The notes: generated by a model from the sequence alone, not told the origin. A DNA stretch of 64,000 bases from Linnemannia elongata (GCA_036320915.1 JAXBDG010000017.1:992001-1056000); one strand, 5' to 3'; positions 20,866 to 32,329 are shown, numbered from the stretch's first letter. Translations and numbers: made by a program.

Positions 20866-21429
20866 TTGTTTGTTGCTTGTGTCGTGGGCGGAGGGGGTGG
20901 GAAGTGTGAAGTGTGAAAAGGGAAAAGAGAAAAGGGAAAAGAAGAAAGCAGCAAAAAAAAAGGGAGGGAGGCGCGAAAAGGTGGCGCTCTTGGAAAATTC
21001 AAGTGTCGAGAGTCACTTGGTTCCCTTGTGCTGGCATTGATAAACCTTACTTAAGAGGATGTCATCGATCGATTCTCAGGAAGGAAGACAGGATACACAT
21101 ACACATATCTCCTCCGTAATGATAGTAGGTCTCCTCTCCACGATTCAATTCTTGGCGAACAGTAGCTGTGTCCGTTATCGTTGTCCGCAACAGCCCTTTC
21201 CTTTCCCTTGACCCATATGCCAAGAGAGAGGAGAGAACGAGCATTGTTCCCTAACCTTGACGTCGTCGTCCAAAATGCAGTAAACGAGTCACACCTCAAC
21301 GGAGTTCAAGGGAACTCCTTCCAGCGCAGACCACCCATTTCCTTTAAAACGTGGGTCCTTCTCCTTTCATTCTTCTTCATTCCTCATCACTTCACTAACC
21401 CATCCTACAACAAACCAAGAACCAAGAAA
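20866..21429. promoter_or_regulatory. Divergent promoter region VTA1 / CUE5-like
   Basis: About 560 bp separate the two ATGs on opposite strands. The VTA1 side is purine-rich on the + strand (20910-20960) and the CUE5 side is CT-rich just before its ATG. No specific operator is recognised. Shared regulation is an inference from spacing. Confidence 0.45.
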
Positions 21430-23805
21430 ATGTCCGCCACTGACAAAGACAACGCCAACAAGCCCAAAGAGGACGATATCAGCGCACTCCTTGACGACGA
21501 CATCGACGAGCACGACCACGACAATAACGACGCTACCCACCTCGATGCACCTGCATCCGATAAGAGACCTGGTTCACCCCAGGTCACAGAGATAGACAGC
21601 CCCAAGGTCAAGGATGAAAACGACGAGGAAGATGACATCAACATCCACTCTTCCTCAACTGCTGCGGCTGCCACTGTCGCCCCTGTGGCTCCTCTCACGA
21701 CCTCTGCTGCTCCTGCCTCCCCTCCTCCTGCTCCTGCTCCTGCCCAGGCCCAGGTTCAGGTTCCCACTCAACCTGCCACCAACCCTGCTCAATCTGAAAG
21801 AGAGGCCAAATTAGCCATCCTGACGGAGGCCTTTCCCACGGTCGAGAAGGAGGTCTGTGAATTTGTCCTCGAGAGTCATCGTGGAGACGTCGAGGCCAGT
21901 ATCAATGCCTTGCTCGAGATCTCTGACCCAGAGTTCCATGCCGAACCTACGCCTGCACCACAGCCTGTTCGCGCCCCTGCTCCTGCTCCAGCCCGCGTTC
22001 CTTCCTCGGATGCGCCTCCTGCGCTGCCCCGTCGTCAGTCCAACGAATTGGTCAGTCCAATGGGCAACTTGAACATTGATGGTCAGGACCAACAAGCCCA
22101 GCACGAGATTGATGTAAGACACCGTTCATATGCTTGTCATTGGGTGAATTGACGAAAAGGAGAAGGTGAAGAGCGAATGAGGAGATGACGAGGTTTTTTC
22201 TTGGCAACCGAAGGATATCGTCGACTCCTCCTTGATGCAAAATAGAACCGCGGGAAAACTAAAAATGATTCGTTACTTTTTTTCTAACCCTTATTTTTAT
22301 CGCTTTGTGTCTGTGTCTGTAACAAATAGCCCATTCTCTTGGCATCGACGTCGACCTCTGAACAACAGTTGCGCGCTGACGAGGACTTTGCTCGCACCTT
22401 GGCTGCCATGGATGAATACAGAGGTGTGTTTCCTTCTTATTGTTGTTGTTCTTGTTGTTCTTATTACGGACCGTGAGAGCACTCTTTTTTTTTTTTTTCG
22501 TGGCCCCTACTTTTCGAATTTATATTTTGTTTGTTTTTGCGTCATGTGTTGGAACGTGTAACCATCGGGCCTTCGATTTCTTTCTTTTCTTTCTTCCTCC
22601 CCTTCGCCGTTGACTAGAACGTCACTAATCTCAGTTGTTGTTGTGTTTCTGTGCACCGGATGCTAATTCCGTTGCTCTCCTTGCATATTTTTGTAACTCA
22701 ATAGCCCGTGATAGACAGAATGTTCGTGGACAGCAGAACCAGCAGCAGCAGCAGCAGCACCAGGAGCAGGAGGGACCTGGCTTTGTTGCTGAAATGAAAG
22801 AGCTCATGGATGGTACGGCATTCCTCCTCTTTGTTGAGGTGTATTGCACTTTTTGTTAAATGTCATTCGCCACAGTGTATATTCTAACCGTCGTTGCTCT
22901 TCTTTATATTCACGTAGAGGAGTTGCCCAAGATAAAGGAGCGATTCAACGTGGCTGCTGACAGTAAGGCGAATATCTCTCGAAAGGATCGCTGTTGTTGA
23001 GCGCAATTATGATAGCTGGATCATAAACAAAACATCTCACCTCGATTTTTACTTTCTCTATCCCCAACTAGCTACCAAGAAGAAGATGAGCGAGTGGTAC
23101 ACACAGTTTAAGGCTAACAGGGCTGAGTCTGCGGCAAGACAGCAGGCGCAACAGCAGCAACAACAACAAGGCACCTACAGGGACGGAGGTTCCAGCCAGG
23201 GCGGTTACTATGACGATTACAGGTAACTATTACTCGCACCTTTTCAAGGTGTGGTTATTCTTCATAGGTGTTAGTATTGATACTAACATGTGTACTGTTT
23301 GTACTTCTTAGTGATCGCCCCAATGAACCCATCCGATTTGGATCGCGCGCGGACGAGGACGAGCCTCTTTGTAAGTATCGTGACTCATTTACTTCTTCTT
23401 GGCATGAAGCGGCTGTATGTGTGCTGAGCAGCTTGTTCTAACTGAAAATCGTTGTCATTTTCGTTCGCGATCAATAGCCCGGAACAACAGGACAACCCCT
23501 CCTTTGGATGGACATACTCCACCTCTCCCCAACAGGCCCTATAACACGACTTCTACTGAGAGCAATGTCAACCGCGCAACAACAGTCGAGGATGGTAAGA
23601 AACGTGGACGTTTTTCGCAAAATGCCAAGACTATGTTATTCCAGGAGCGCACAAACGTATACTTATGAGATCCAATCGTGGATTCTCAAAAAGAGACGCA
23701 AAGTGCTAATGCCAAGGCTTCTATTTATTGTTTGGTCTTATAGAATTGCAATATGCAATCAATGCCAACCCTGGTTCTGGTCTCAACCCAGTGACTCGGA
23801 GATAA
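21430..23805 (+). CDS. CUE5: Cue5-like CUE-domain ubiquitin-binding protein, 439 aa
   Basis: Eight exons fit: 21430-22113, 22330-22423, 22705-22812, 22918-22962, 23072-23222, 23312-23370, 23478-23594 and 23744-23805, totalling 440 codons with all phases matching. The start MSATDKDN has a good context (AAAATGTCC). After an acidic, then Ala/Pro-rich region, residues ~122-165 form a CUE domain: AILTEAFPTVEKEVCEFVLE followed by GDVEASINALLEI, with the FP and LL pairs that contact ubiquitin. The middle exons give QLRADEDFARTLAAMDEY, MKELMDELPKIKERFNVAAD and MSEWYTQFKANRAES, resembling the Cue5/Don1 helical region. A poly-Gln stretch and a disordered tail follow. In yeast, Cue5 links ubiquitinated aggregates to Atg8. 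A clear Atg8-interaction motif was not pinned down. The last exon is short and the least certain. Confidence 0.82.
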
Positions 23806-25204
23806 TGACAATCAAGACGGTCTTCGCTAATTCTCCTTTCGTCGTATAGCGAGGTCAGGAACCGACACTACTCAACCTTCAATAGCTCCCTCTCTTTTTT
23901 TTTTGTATTCTAGCCAACTACTCCCACCCTTTTTTTTTAACTTCAATAACAAATAACAACAACACGAACACGAACACGAACAAAAAAAAAAAAGATGTCA
24001 TGGTGCATCATTTTTCCTAGCGTGGAGTAACGGTACTTGGTTGTCTCGTGCGTTGAAACAGAGGAGAAAAGAGTGACATGAGATCATGGTCTGGTCTGTG
24101 GCTGTGCTATTTTTAGGAAAGCCTCTAGCCCCGAAAGCGCAGTTTGAAGGATGTGGGCTGTGCTGGGAAGAGGTGAGAGGGGGAAAAAGAAAGCAAACAA
24201 GGTTGGAGACCTACGGCGGGAAGGTAAGAAAAAAAAAGCTGCTCGTCCCGCTTGGGTGTTTTTGCTTGTTTTTTTTTTTTTTCTTTGGCCTTCCAAGCCC
24301 CGCCTACTGGTAATCATGGAGTGTGTGTTTTTCTTCTTTGACTTGTGTAAGGGCTTGGCTGAAGTTGGTGATGGGCTTGGTGCTATGTCGGGTTGTACCG
24401 TGTGGCGTCCAGAAAAGTCGCGTTTGGCATTGAAAAAATATTGAAAGGGATGTGGATGTGTGCAGGGCCAGGCCCAAGCGGGAAGCAATGAAAGCAGGGA
24501 TATCGAACAAAGAGATGGAAAGAAGAGCCATGAGGATACTTTGTGTTCATGCCCCATGCGAGGTGCGAGGGGAGCGAGAGCATAGCCCTGGAAGGGTAGA
24601 AAAAAAAAGGTATAAGGGAAGACTCGATGCTCAATGCAGATGTTTTTGTTTGTTTTGTTTGAAGAAGGAGAAAAAGGTAAGAAATCGGACCAGGGGAACC
24701 TTGTCAACGACAAAGAGGAAGAAACAAAAATAGAGCGGACACGCCACTCAAAAGCATATGTGCGGATGATGACAGCAGCAGAAAAGCAAAAGGCAAGCAA
24801 ACGTGAGCGGGAACGTTTTTTTTTTTTTTTTGTACTCAAAGGAGCGTAAGAAAAAAAAAAAAAAAAAAAAAAAGAAAGGGGCAGAGAATGAGTTCCTCCC
24901 CCTGTGCCAGTCAGTCGACCCTTCTTCCTCTTCTCTCTTCTTCTCTCTCTCTCTCTCCCTCTCTCTCTCTTTTCGCTCCTTCTTTCTCTCCTTTTCACTT
25001 CTTTTTTCTCTTTTCTCTTTCCTTCATCCTACTTTACTTTACTCCTCCTCCCTCACCCCTGTAGATTCCACACAGCCCCAAATACCCGCTCATCTTCATC
25101 TCACTCCAAATACCCCACTCTCACACCCTCACACCCTCATTGCTCTTTTTTTTTTTGCTCTTTTCTAATCCAACACCTGCATAACAACAAAAAGGTCACC
25201 AGCC
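23806..25204. other. Intergenic region, low-complexity, no gene seen
   Basis: About 1.4 kb between CUE5 and chitin synthase. It contains poly-A (24851-24873), poly-T (24819-24833) and a long CT-rich tract (24900-25050) leading into the chitin synthase leader. A 304-codon open frame on the minus strand (24084-24998) is mostly Arg/Lys/Glu then Ser/Phe/Leu, as expected from purine/pyrimidine skew, and I do not accept it as a gene. Confidence 0.6.
24851..24873 (+). repeat. Poly-A tract
   Basis: There are 23 consecutive A residues about 330 bp upstream of the chitin synthase ATG, preceded by a T15 run about 20 bp earlier. Such homopolymers often exclude nucleosomes at fungal promoters. Confidence 0.9.
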
Positions 25205-28200
25205 ATGGCCCAGTACGTGCAGCTCCACGACTTTAATCACAAGCAGGAAGAAGACGACGACTACAACCCTCGTCTTGGAGGAGTCACCCCCGGGATGGGT
25301 CACTCCTCAGCAGCCGGTGCCTACCAACCACACACCCCATACCAACAACACACACCCATCCCCCAACACCACCAATTATACCCCGGTGCCGCCGGTCGTA
25401 CCGGCACTCTCCTCCCCGGAGGCGCAACCCCGCACCTCTCAGGCCTCGAGACACCCTCCCTGCAACCCCGTTACGTCGGCGAGGTCCCCGAACGTCAAGA
25501 ACGTCGGTACAAGACCAAAAAAAATGTCCAGCTCACTGACGGAAACTTGGTCTTGATGTCCCCTGTACCCACGCATTACTTGCAACACCAGAAGCAGCAG
25601 GAAGGAGAGGAATGGGAGTTTATGAGATATACGGCTGTTACGTGTGATCCGGATGAGTTCAAGGATGAGAACTATACGTTGAGGCCAGCGATGTGGAACA
25701 GAGAGACGGAGCTTTTTATTGTCGTTACCATGTACAACGTAAGTTTTGTTGTTTTGTTTATTGTTGTTTTGCTTTGTGTTCACGGTGGCAAAAAGAAAGT
25801 CGACTCTTTAAACAAACAACACAGATCGAAATGGAAGGAGAGGGCATGAGTGGTGTACTAATAATATCTTCCTTTCTACTTTCTACAACTCCCCTCTTGC
25901 CAATCATGACCCCTTTATCCATACCCTATGACAACGACACCATCAACGACAACGACGAATAACAGGAGGATGAAGTTCTCTTTGCAGAGACGATGCACGG
26001 AATTATTAGAAACATTCGCCACCTTGTCTCAAGAACCAACTCCAAGACCTGGGGTGAGGGAGCATGGGAGAAGGTCGTCGTCTGTATTGTTGCGGACGGA
26101 CGCAAGAAATGTAACGAGAAGGTCTATCAGTACCTGGCGGCCATGGGTGTCTATCAGGAGGGTATCGCCAAGCGTGAAGTCAACGGCAAGCCTGTCACCG
26201 CCCATCTCTACGAGGTAATTGTTGCTTTTATGCGCAATTGGGATTTCTACACTTGAGAGAATGTACACCACTAGATGGAAATAACTGGAAGAAACCAATG
26301 GCAGTGCACAAAAAGTAGCAAGTAAGAAACGACAATGGTTTGAAAATAGCAAACTAACAACTACTACATTGTGTCCTATTGGAAATAGTACACAACGCAA
26401 GTGACGATCGACCCGACGATGAAGATTACCCCCTCAAATGCGAGCGACTATGCACCAGTCCAGATCATGTTCTGTCTTAAGGAACAAAACGCTAAAAAGC
26501 TCAACTCACATCGCTGGTTCTTCAACGCCTTCGGACCCATCATCAATCCCCGCGTCTGTATCTTGCTGGATGTTGGAACACGACCAGGACCCACCTCAAT
26601 CTACCAGCTCTGGAAGGTCTTTGATCTCAACTCGAACGTCGCTGGTGCCTGCGGTGAGATCAAGCCCGTCAAGGGCGCCGCTTCTAAGAATCTGTTGAAC
26701 CCTCTCGTCGCCGCCCAGAACTTTGAGTACAAGATGGTAAGCATCTCTTCTTTATTTTTTGTTATGAAATTGAATAGCTGGTAGAGCGCAATGTTGTTAA
26801 TCGTTAGTTTTACTGCCTATTAGAACAATATTCTGGACAAGCCCTTGGAGTCAGTCATTGGATACATTCAGGTGCTTCCTGGTGCATTCTCGGCGTACAG
26901 ATACAAGGCGCTGTTGACCTCACCCGATACACCTAACGAGGGACCTCTGGTCAGCTATTTCAAGGGAGAGAAGCCCTCAGCAGACTCAGGCATTTTCGAC
27001 GCCAACATGTATCTTGCAGAGGATCGTATTCTTTGTTTCGAGCTGGTGGCCAAGAGGGGCTATGCCTGGACGCTTCGATATGTCAAGTCAGCCTGGGCCG
27101 AGACAGATGTGCCCGACACGGTTCCTGAGCTGATCAGTCAGCGTCGTCGTTGGTTGAACGGAACCTTTTTTGTGGCGCTGTTCTCCGTCTTCCATTTCCG
27201 CAAAGTCTACCTGAGTGACCATGCTGGTTGGAGAAAGTTCCTCTTCCACCTCCAACTTATCTACAACGTCCTCTCCCTCTTGTTCAGTTGGTTCGCTATT
27301 GTAAGTTGTCCTCCTTTTTTCTGGTAGAGAGTGTAGGCACTCATGCAACAATAACATATCAGCTAACATGCATCTGTTTTCTTTACTCAATAGGCCAACA
27401 TTTATCTGACCTTTTATATCTTGGCCAACTCGCTCACGATCCCTGGAAACAGTCCATTTGGAGAAAACTCTGCGGCCAAGGTTCTGTTTATCATGCTGCG
27501 CTACGCCTACCAGTTCCTTGTTATCACCATGTTTGTCCTCAGTTTGGGTAACCGACCTACTGGGTAAGTCTCTTGGTATTATGATTATTTTTTTGGCCTA
27601 CTTTTTTCGTTCTGGAGTGTGTCGTGTTGCTAACACACATGCTTTTACGCTCAATGTTCAATAGATCGAAAGTACTGTACACGGGAGCGATGATTTTTTT
27701 CGCGTTCTTGATGGTCTACATGACATTCGCCGCTATTTGGATGACCAAGCTTGGAATTCAGACGGCAGTGGCGGCAGGAGCGACCAGTTTTGCGGCATTG
27801 ATGCAGGATGAGACTTTCAGAGGCGTTATTCTGTCGTTGGCTTCGACCTATGGACTCTACCTTGCCGGATCCATCATCTACTTTGAGCCCTGGCACATGT
27901 TTACCAGCTTCATTCAGTACCTCGGCATGATGCCCAGGTAAGACCCTTCTCTTTTACTCGTTTATTGGTTGCTTATTAACTGCATTTCTCTTCATTTACT
28001 AACGCGCTCTGTCTCTAATATGAAAAATAGCTTTGTGAATGTGCTGAATGTGTATGCGTTCTGTAACACACACGATGTGAGTTGGGGAACCAAGGGAGAT
28101 ACGATTGAGAAGATGGACCTGGGAGCCGCGAAGGCGTCGTCTAATGCCAAGACGGCTGAGGTGACTGTGGATGTGCCAACGGAAGAGAAAGATATCAACG

Positions 28201-28517
28201 CGCTCTACCAGGTTGCATTGGACTCGATGATGGAGAGGACGACTGAGGAAGTGAAGCCCCCAGATGCGAAAACAGAGCAGGAGGATTACTACAGGGCCTT
28301 CCGTACTCGATTGGTTTTGATCTGGTGTGCGTCGAACGCGTTGCTTGTGAGTATTATTACGTATGGAGGCGACCAGAAGAACGATGCGTACAATGTACGG
28401 TCCAAGGTTTATTTGGGCTTTGTGTTGTGGTCCGTAGCCCTCCTGTCAGCCTTCCGGTTTATTGGATCGATGATTTATATCATCCTTCGCCTCATCTCTG
28501 GCGAGCTCCGTTGGTAG
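25205..28517 (+). CDS. CHS: Chitin synthase (GT2 family, class I-III type), 845 aa
   Basis: Seven exons fit: 25205-25738, 25966-26214, 26389-26736, 26824-27300, 27394-27563, 27665-27937 and 28031-28517, totalling 846 codons. The enzyme polymerises UDP-GlcNAc into chitin at the plasma membrane. The N-terminal ~115 residues are disordered (Pro/Gln/His-rich). The catalytic core has [32 protein letters not shown] (E443-D444) and the processivity/acceptor motif QRRRW at residues 483-487 followed by LNGTFF. About seven hydrophobic segments follow, with the conserved WGTKGD loop between them and a short GELRW end. There is no myosin motor or cytochrome b5 domain, so classes IV, V and VI are excluded. 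Length and order fit division-1 enzymes. The ATG has context GCCATGGCC and follows a long CT-rich leader. Confidence 0.95.
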
Positions 28518-28860
28518 TTGGGTTCTTCGTCTTTTATATATAAAATTACTATTTTTGTTCGGTGCACACTTAACATTCAACTTGGAACTTGTTTCAAACG
28601 TTAGGGTCAATCTACCAGTAGCTCAATCATAACAGATATCAAATATATGTGAAGGCTGGAAAATGATAACCGGGTTGTAATAAGCAATGAGGTTATGGGG
28701 AAAGTGGAATAACGAAACAAAGCGAGGGATCTGTTTAATTCAGGGACGAAGAGTCCTTAAATAATTGAAAGCTGTTTTATTATTGTACATGGTCATGGAG
28801 GTTTCTAGTGCATCAGCACTGAGCTTGTTGTAAATGAAACTGAGTGTCTGTGACAGTTCA
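28518..28860. other. Convergent 3' flank of chitin synthase and Kelch genes
   Basis: About 340 bp with AT-rich sequence and no gene. TATATATAAAA just after the CHS stop may serve in 3'-end formation. Confidence 0.5.
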
Positions 28861-30163
28861 CTAGTCAAGGCTCAAAAGGTAAACATCGTTCAGTCGCTCA
28901 TTGTTGGCGGCTAAACCCCCGCTGAGTATAATTTTGCCATTCCACGGCAAGGCCTGGAACCAACCACGAGGGCAAGGAAGATTGTCTTGGTCATCTTGCG
29001 ATGTAGCGAGAGTTATCTTCTCATAGTTGACAAACAAGCTGCCGCCATGTTCCCCCTTCAACGACTTTGAAAGAGTGGCAGTCCAGATATCGCCCCAGAA
29101 ATCGCCTGCACCTTCGTGACCTATTTTGCTTGGATTGCCTTCGCCAAACAGAATGAGCAGCCTGTCCAAATCCACAGCCTCGGATGCAATGGGAACAATG
29201 GCGTGGACGCTGCGTGCTTCTGGAGCATCAGTTGACGAAGGTAGAGCGTGGGCCCATTCGCCATTAGAGTTGTCATATACAACCATGTCCGACTCCTCCT
29301 GTCCTGTAAAGCCGCCATGCAAATACAACCTGTTGCCGTGGTATGTCATGGCAGCACCGCCGCGAGGAGTTATGGGAGGAGTAGGCAAGGTGGACCAGGC
29401 ACAGGTGGTGAGCGAGAATTTGTGCATGTCATTGAGGCGGCCCTAAATACAATAACAATGTATTAAGCTTTTGACGTTTACACGCAAGGATATTGAATGA
29501 TGTGGACATTGTGCATCGGTCAACTATAGATCCCAAAACCGTCTCTTACCTTGGTAGGGCAGCCTCCAAAGACATAGATATCAGAATCACTCGCAGTCAT
29601 TGCATGGAAGGATCGCGGTGTTGGTAGTTCGCCGCTCTTGGCTTCGACAACTTCCCATGTAGTTGACTCGGTATCGAATGAGTAGAGCATCGACTGGAGT
29701 GGAGTCATATCTTTTCCACCACGACCACCAAAGAGATAAATCTTGCTTCCGATGGCAGACAGCGTTGCGCCCACTCGAGGTGAAGGCGTGGATTCATTGG
29801 GCGAAATGACCTTGACGGACTTGTCTACATCGTTTGTTTCAGAGAAGCGTCGAGCGCAGTAAGGATATCATGAGGTTCCTGTAACGCCCAGTCTGCTTTC
29901 CACCGATAATTACCTTGAAGATCATAGACATAGAGATTGGCATCGACTGGGATTCGAGGATGAAATTCGCCGCCAAAAACATAAGCCTACATGAAATGGA
30001 GATGATTTGTTAATGAAGATCGAAATGTGGGTAGTAGGAGCATACCAACAATCAAAAATACCTTATTGCCGACGATTGCGAGCGAATGAGATGAACGCGC
30101 AAGCGCACCGTGCAGTTGCGCAGGCACCGGGAGTCTTTGTGAGATGATGCGTCGAAGTGTCAT
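28861..30163 (-). CDS. Kelch-repeat beta-propeller protein, 343 aa
   Basis: Four exons fit: 30163-30062, 29986-29914, 29824-29550 and 29442-28861, totalling 344 codons. The chain is a run of Kelch blades: SSHSLAIVGNKAYVFGGEF, SPRVGATLSAIGSKIYLFGG, TPRSFHAMTASDSDIYVFGG, TPRGGAAMTYHGNRLYLHGG, then a longer blade (DRLLILFGEG) and GWFQALPWNGKIILSGGLA. That makes about six blades of a single propeller with double-Gly turns and no other domain. The size and the long inserted blade are similar to the nitrile-specifier/Tea1-like small Kelch proteins, but no Fe-binding or other catalytic residues can be assigned. A protein-interaction role is the safe statement. It begins about 180 bp from the 28S-derived fragment. 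Confidence 0.85.
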
Positions 30164-30339
30164 TAACGTAGCTGTGAAAGAAATGCGGGCCAACGAGGCT
30201 AGCAGAAGAGGAAGGAAAAGAGGAGTGTAAGGAAGAGGGATAGAGCAAAAAGGTGGGGTCACTTTGGGGGGCGAAACCCGGAGCAATCTAAAGACCAGAT
30301 CATTATAAGCCCCTTAAATTTTTTTCAAGAATTGGCGCA

Positions 30340-30442
30340 GGTGGACAAAGCATCGACAACGCAACCTCGAATTCTAACGAAGCAATGATTGAAAGAGCCG
30401 ACATCGAAGGATCAAAAGCAACGTCGCTATGAACGCTTGGCT

Positions 30443-30477
<35 letters not shown>

Positions 30478-30847
30478 GCACCTCTAGCCTGAAATTTCCA
30501 GGGACTAAAGGATCGATAGGCTACACTTTCATGGTTTGTATTCACACTGAAAATCAAAATCAAGGGGACTTTTACCCTTTGTTCTACTCGAGATTTTCTG
30601 CTCTCGATGAGACCCCTTAGGATACCTGCGTTATCTTTTAACAGATGTGCCGCCCCAGCCAAACTCCCCACCTGACAATGTCTTTAACCTAGATCGGCTA
30701 CGTAAAGCAACCTTAAAGCTAGAAGAAGGAAAATGAATTCCGTTTCTACCTAATTAAATAAGTAAAAAATAATAATACGGGTAGTGTTATCTCACTGGCG
30801 CCGAAGCTCCAATTTATTCTGCACCCCATGTCTTTTCACAATGTCAA

Positions 30848-30884
<37 letters not shown>

Positions 30885-30893
30885 GATTTTGCA

Positions 30894-30941
<48 letters not shown>

Positions 30942-30942
30942 T

Positions 30943-31041
<99 letters not shown>

Positions 31042-31062
31042 CGGTTGAATTTCTTCACTTTC

Positions 31063-31093
<31 letters not shown>

Positions 31094-31163
31094 CATCAAC
31101 ACCACTTTCTGGCCATCGCAATGCTATTTTTTAATTAGACAGCCAGATTCCCCTTGTCCGTAC
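30340..31163 (-). rRNA. Partial 28S (LSU) rRNA fragment, probably a dispersed pseudogene
   Basis: Read on the minus strand, this matches eukaryotic 28S rRNA almost continuously, from GGTACGGACAAGGGGAATCT through CAATGTGATTTCTGCCCAGT, GTAACTATGACTCTCTTAAG, ACCCTGTTGAGCTTGACTC, GACATTGTCAGGTGGGGAGT, TTACCACAGGGATAACTGG and the sarcin-ricin loop GATCCTTCGATGTCGG. Strong similarity ends near 30383. A weaker stretch to about 30340 keeps a hairpin in which CTTCG pairs with CGAGG around AGAATTC. Only about 820 nt of a roughly 3.3-kb gene are present, with no 18S, 5.8S or spacer. The R2-type target region (TTAAGGTAG / CCAAATG, near 30998) is intact. It lies between a Kelch gene and an ArsC-like gene, not in an rDNA array. 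It could also be an assembly chimera. Confidence 0.85.
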
Positions 31164-31199
31164 CCCTTTGACCTAATCATACTAGTCCAACCCAGAACA

Positions 31200-31596
31200 A
31201 TGGCCAACATTGTGTTCATGTGTATGCACAATGCGATACGCTCGCTGATGGCTGCACTTTTCTTCAGCAAACACAGGACTCAAGATCGAGTCAAAGCTGT
31301 ATCGGCAGGAGTTACACCAGCCGCAGAAGTGCCAGACTTTGTTCGAAATATCATACAGGAGGCGGATGTAGATCTTTCTGGTATCAAGCCAGTCAAGTTG
31401 ACCGCCGAGCTCGCCAAGACTGTCTCCACGATTGTTACTCTGGGGTGTGGTGAAGCGTGCCCTCACTTTCCTGGTGTCGAACGTTGTTGATTGGAAATTG
31501 GCTGACTCAAAAGACAGGTCTCTTGATGAAGCCAGAGAGATGAGAAACGAGATTGAAAACAAGATCAAGGTGTTTAACGCGGAAAACAACTACTAG
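31200..31596 (+). pseudogene. arsC: ArsC-type low-molecular-weight phosphatase / arsenate reductase, one frameshift
   Basis: The frame opens MANIVFMCMHNAIRSLMAAL. C8-M-H-N-A-I-R14-S is the CX5RS phosphate-binding loop of LMW-phosphatase-fold arsenate reductases, with Ile where bacterial enzymes usually have Gly. It continues VKAVSAGVTPAAEVPDFV, DVDLSGIKPVKLTAELAK and VTLGCGEACPHFPG, the usual second-half Cys motif. The frame then stops at 31488-31490, but reading one base further on after GGTGTC gives NVVDWKLADSKDRSLDEARE and a normal C-terminal helix ending at TAG 31594-31596. So one extra G near 31477 breaks an otherwise full-length gene of about 131 codons. It has no intron and a prokaryotic look, which suggests acquisition from bacteria. 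It starts 37 bp from the 28S fragment edge. Sequencing error cannot be excluded. Confidence 0.75.
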
Positions 31597-32329
31597 AATG
31601 TACAATTAAAGCATTACCATCGATCTGTAATTTTCCGAGCTCAACCTGCCGTAATTACTCACGGAAAATAGTAAGCGGGTGTGAACTGGAGGATAACGAG
31701 GGATGTTTAATCTCTATCTCTCTATACTTACTAATCTTCTCTCTTCTCTCTATCTCTCTATCTCTCTATATATCTCTCTATATATACAAACTAGCTTAGT
31801 GCCCACGGCGTCCGCTCGCGGAGGGAGAGGGAGACGGAGAGGGAGACGGCGAAGCATTAAAGGCACCGTTTCGCCCCAGTATCAGTATTTTGAATGGATA
31901 ACCTAAAATGAGGAAGGGGCTCTAAGATTGCTGTCGCGATCTGCGTGACTGAACACCTGAACACCTTGTGTCAGTGGGAAATATGCCTTTTCCTTTTTTA
32001 CTTTAGCTCTTAGCAGTGTTTCTCATCGAATATTCGAGTCCGTGCGGGACCCAACGTTCAATTCAAATAATTATTGCACTCGACTTTTCCAGTACACTCT
32101 AACGGGGTCGAATATTCGACATCATTTTGTTCTTTCCTCGCCCTCCCTTCAATTACTCTTCTTTTGTACCCACTCTTCATCTCTTCTGTACCACTGTACC
32201 CGCTCTCATTTTTGACTTATCTCCTGTCTCAATGTTTCGAGCGTTAGTATACTATGATAGGCAATGTTTGTTTGTTACATTTGTGCTTTCATTGCTTTGA
32301 CACTGAATGCAAAGGCAGTACAGTAACAC
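31597..32329. other. Intergenic region with microsatellite and paired palindromes
   Basis: No gene is seen. It holds a CTCTAT/TATATC microsatellite (about 31705-31795), a GGGAGAGGGAGACGGAGA-type purine repeat (31820-31855) and two copies of the palindrome TCGAATATTCGA (32026-32037 and 32108-32119). Confidence 0.55.
31705..31795 (+). repeat. CTCTAT/TATATC microsatellite
   Basis: Interrupted repeats of TCTCTATC and TATATC type extend for about 90 bp. The tract is probably polymorphic and has no coding context. Confidence 0.8.

Noticed and set aside
24084..24998. 304-codon minus-strand frame before chitin synthase
   Set aside because: Its Arg/Glu/Lys then Ser/Phe composition follows purine/pyrimidine strand skew. 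It has no domain and overlaps poly-A/poly-T tracts.
30303..30671. Open frames on both strands at 30303-30671
   Set aside because: They are translations of 28S rRNA sequence, a well-known source of spurious proteins.
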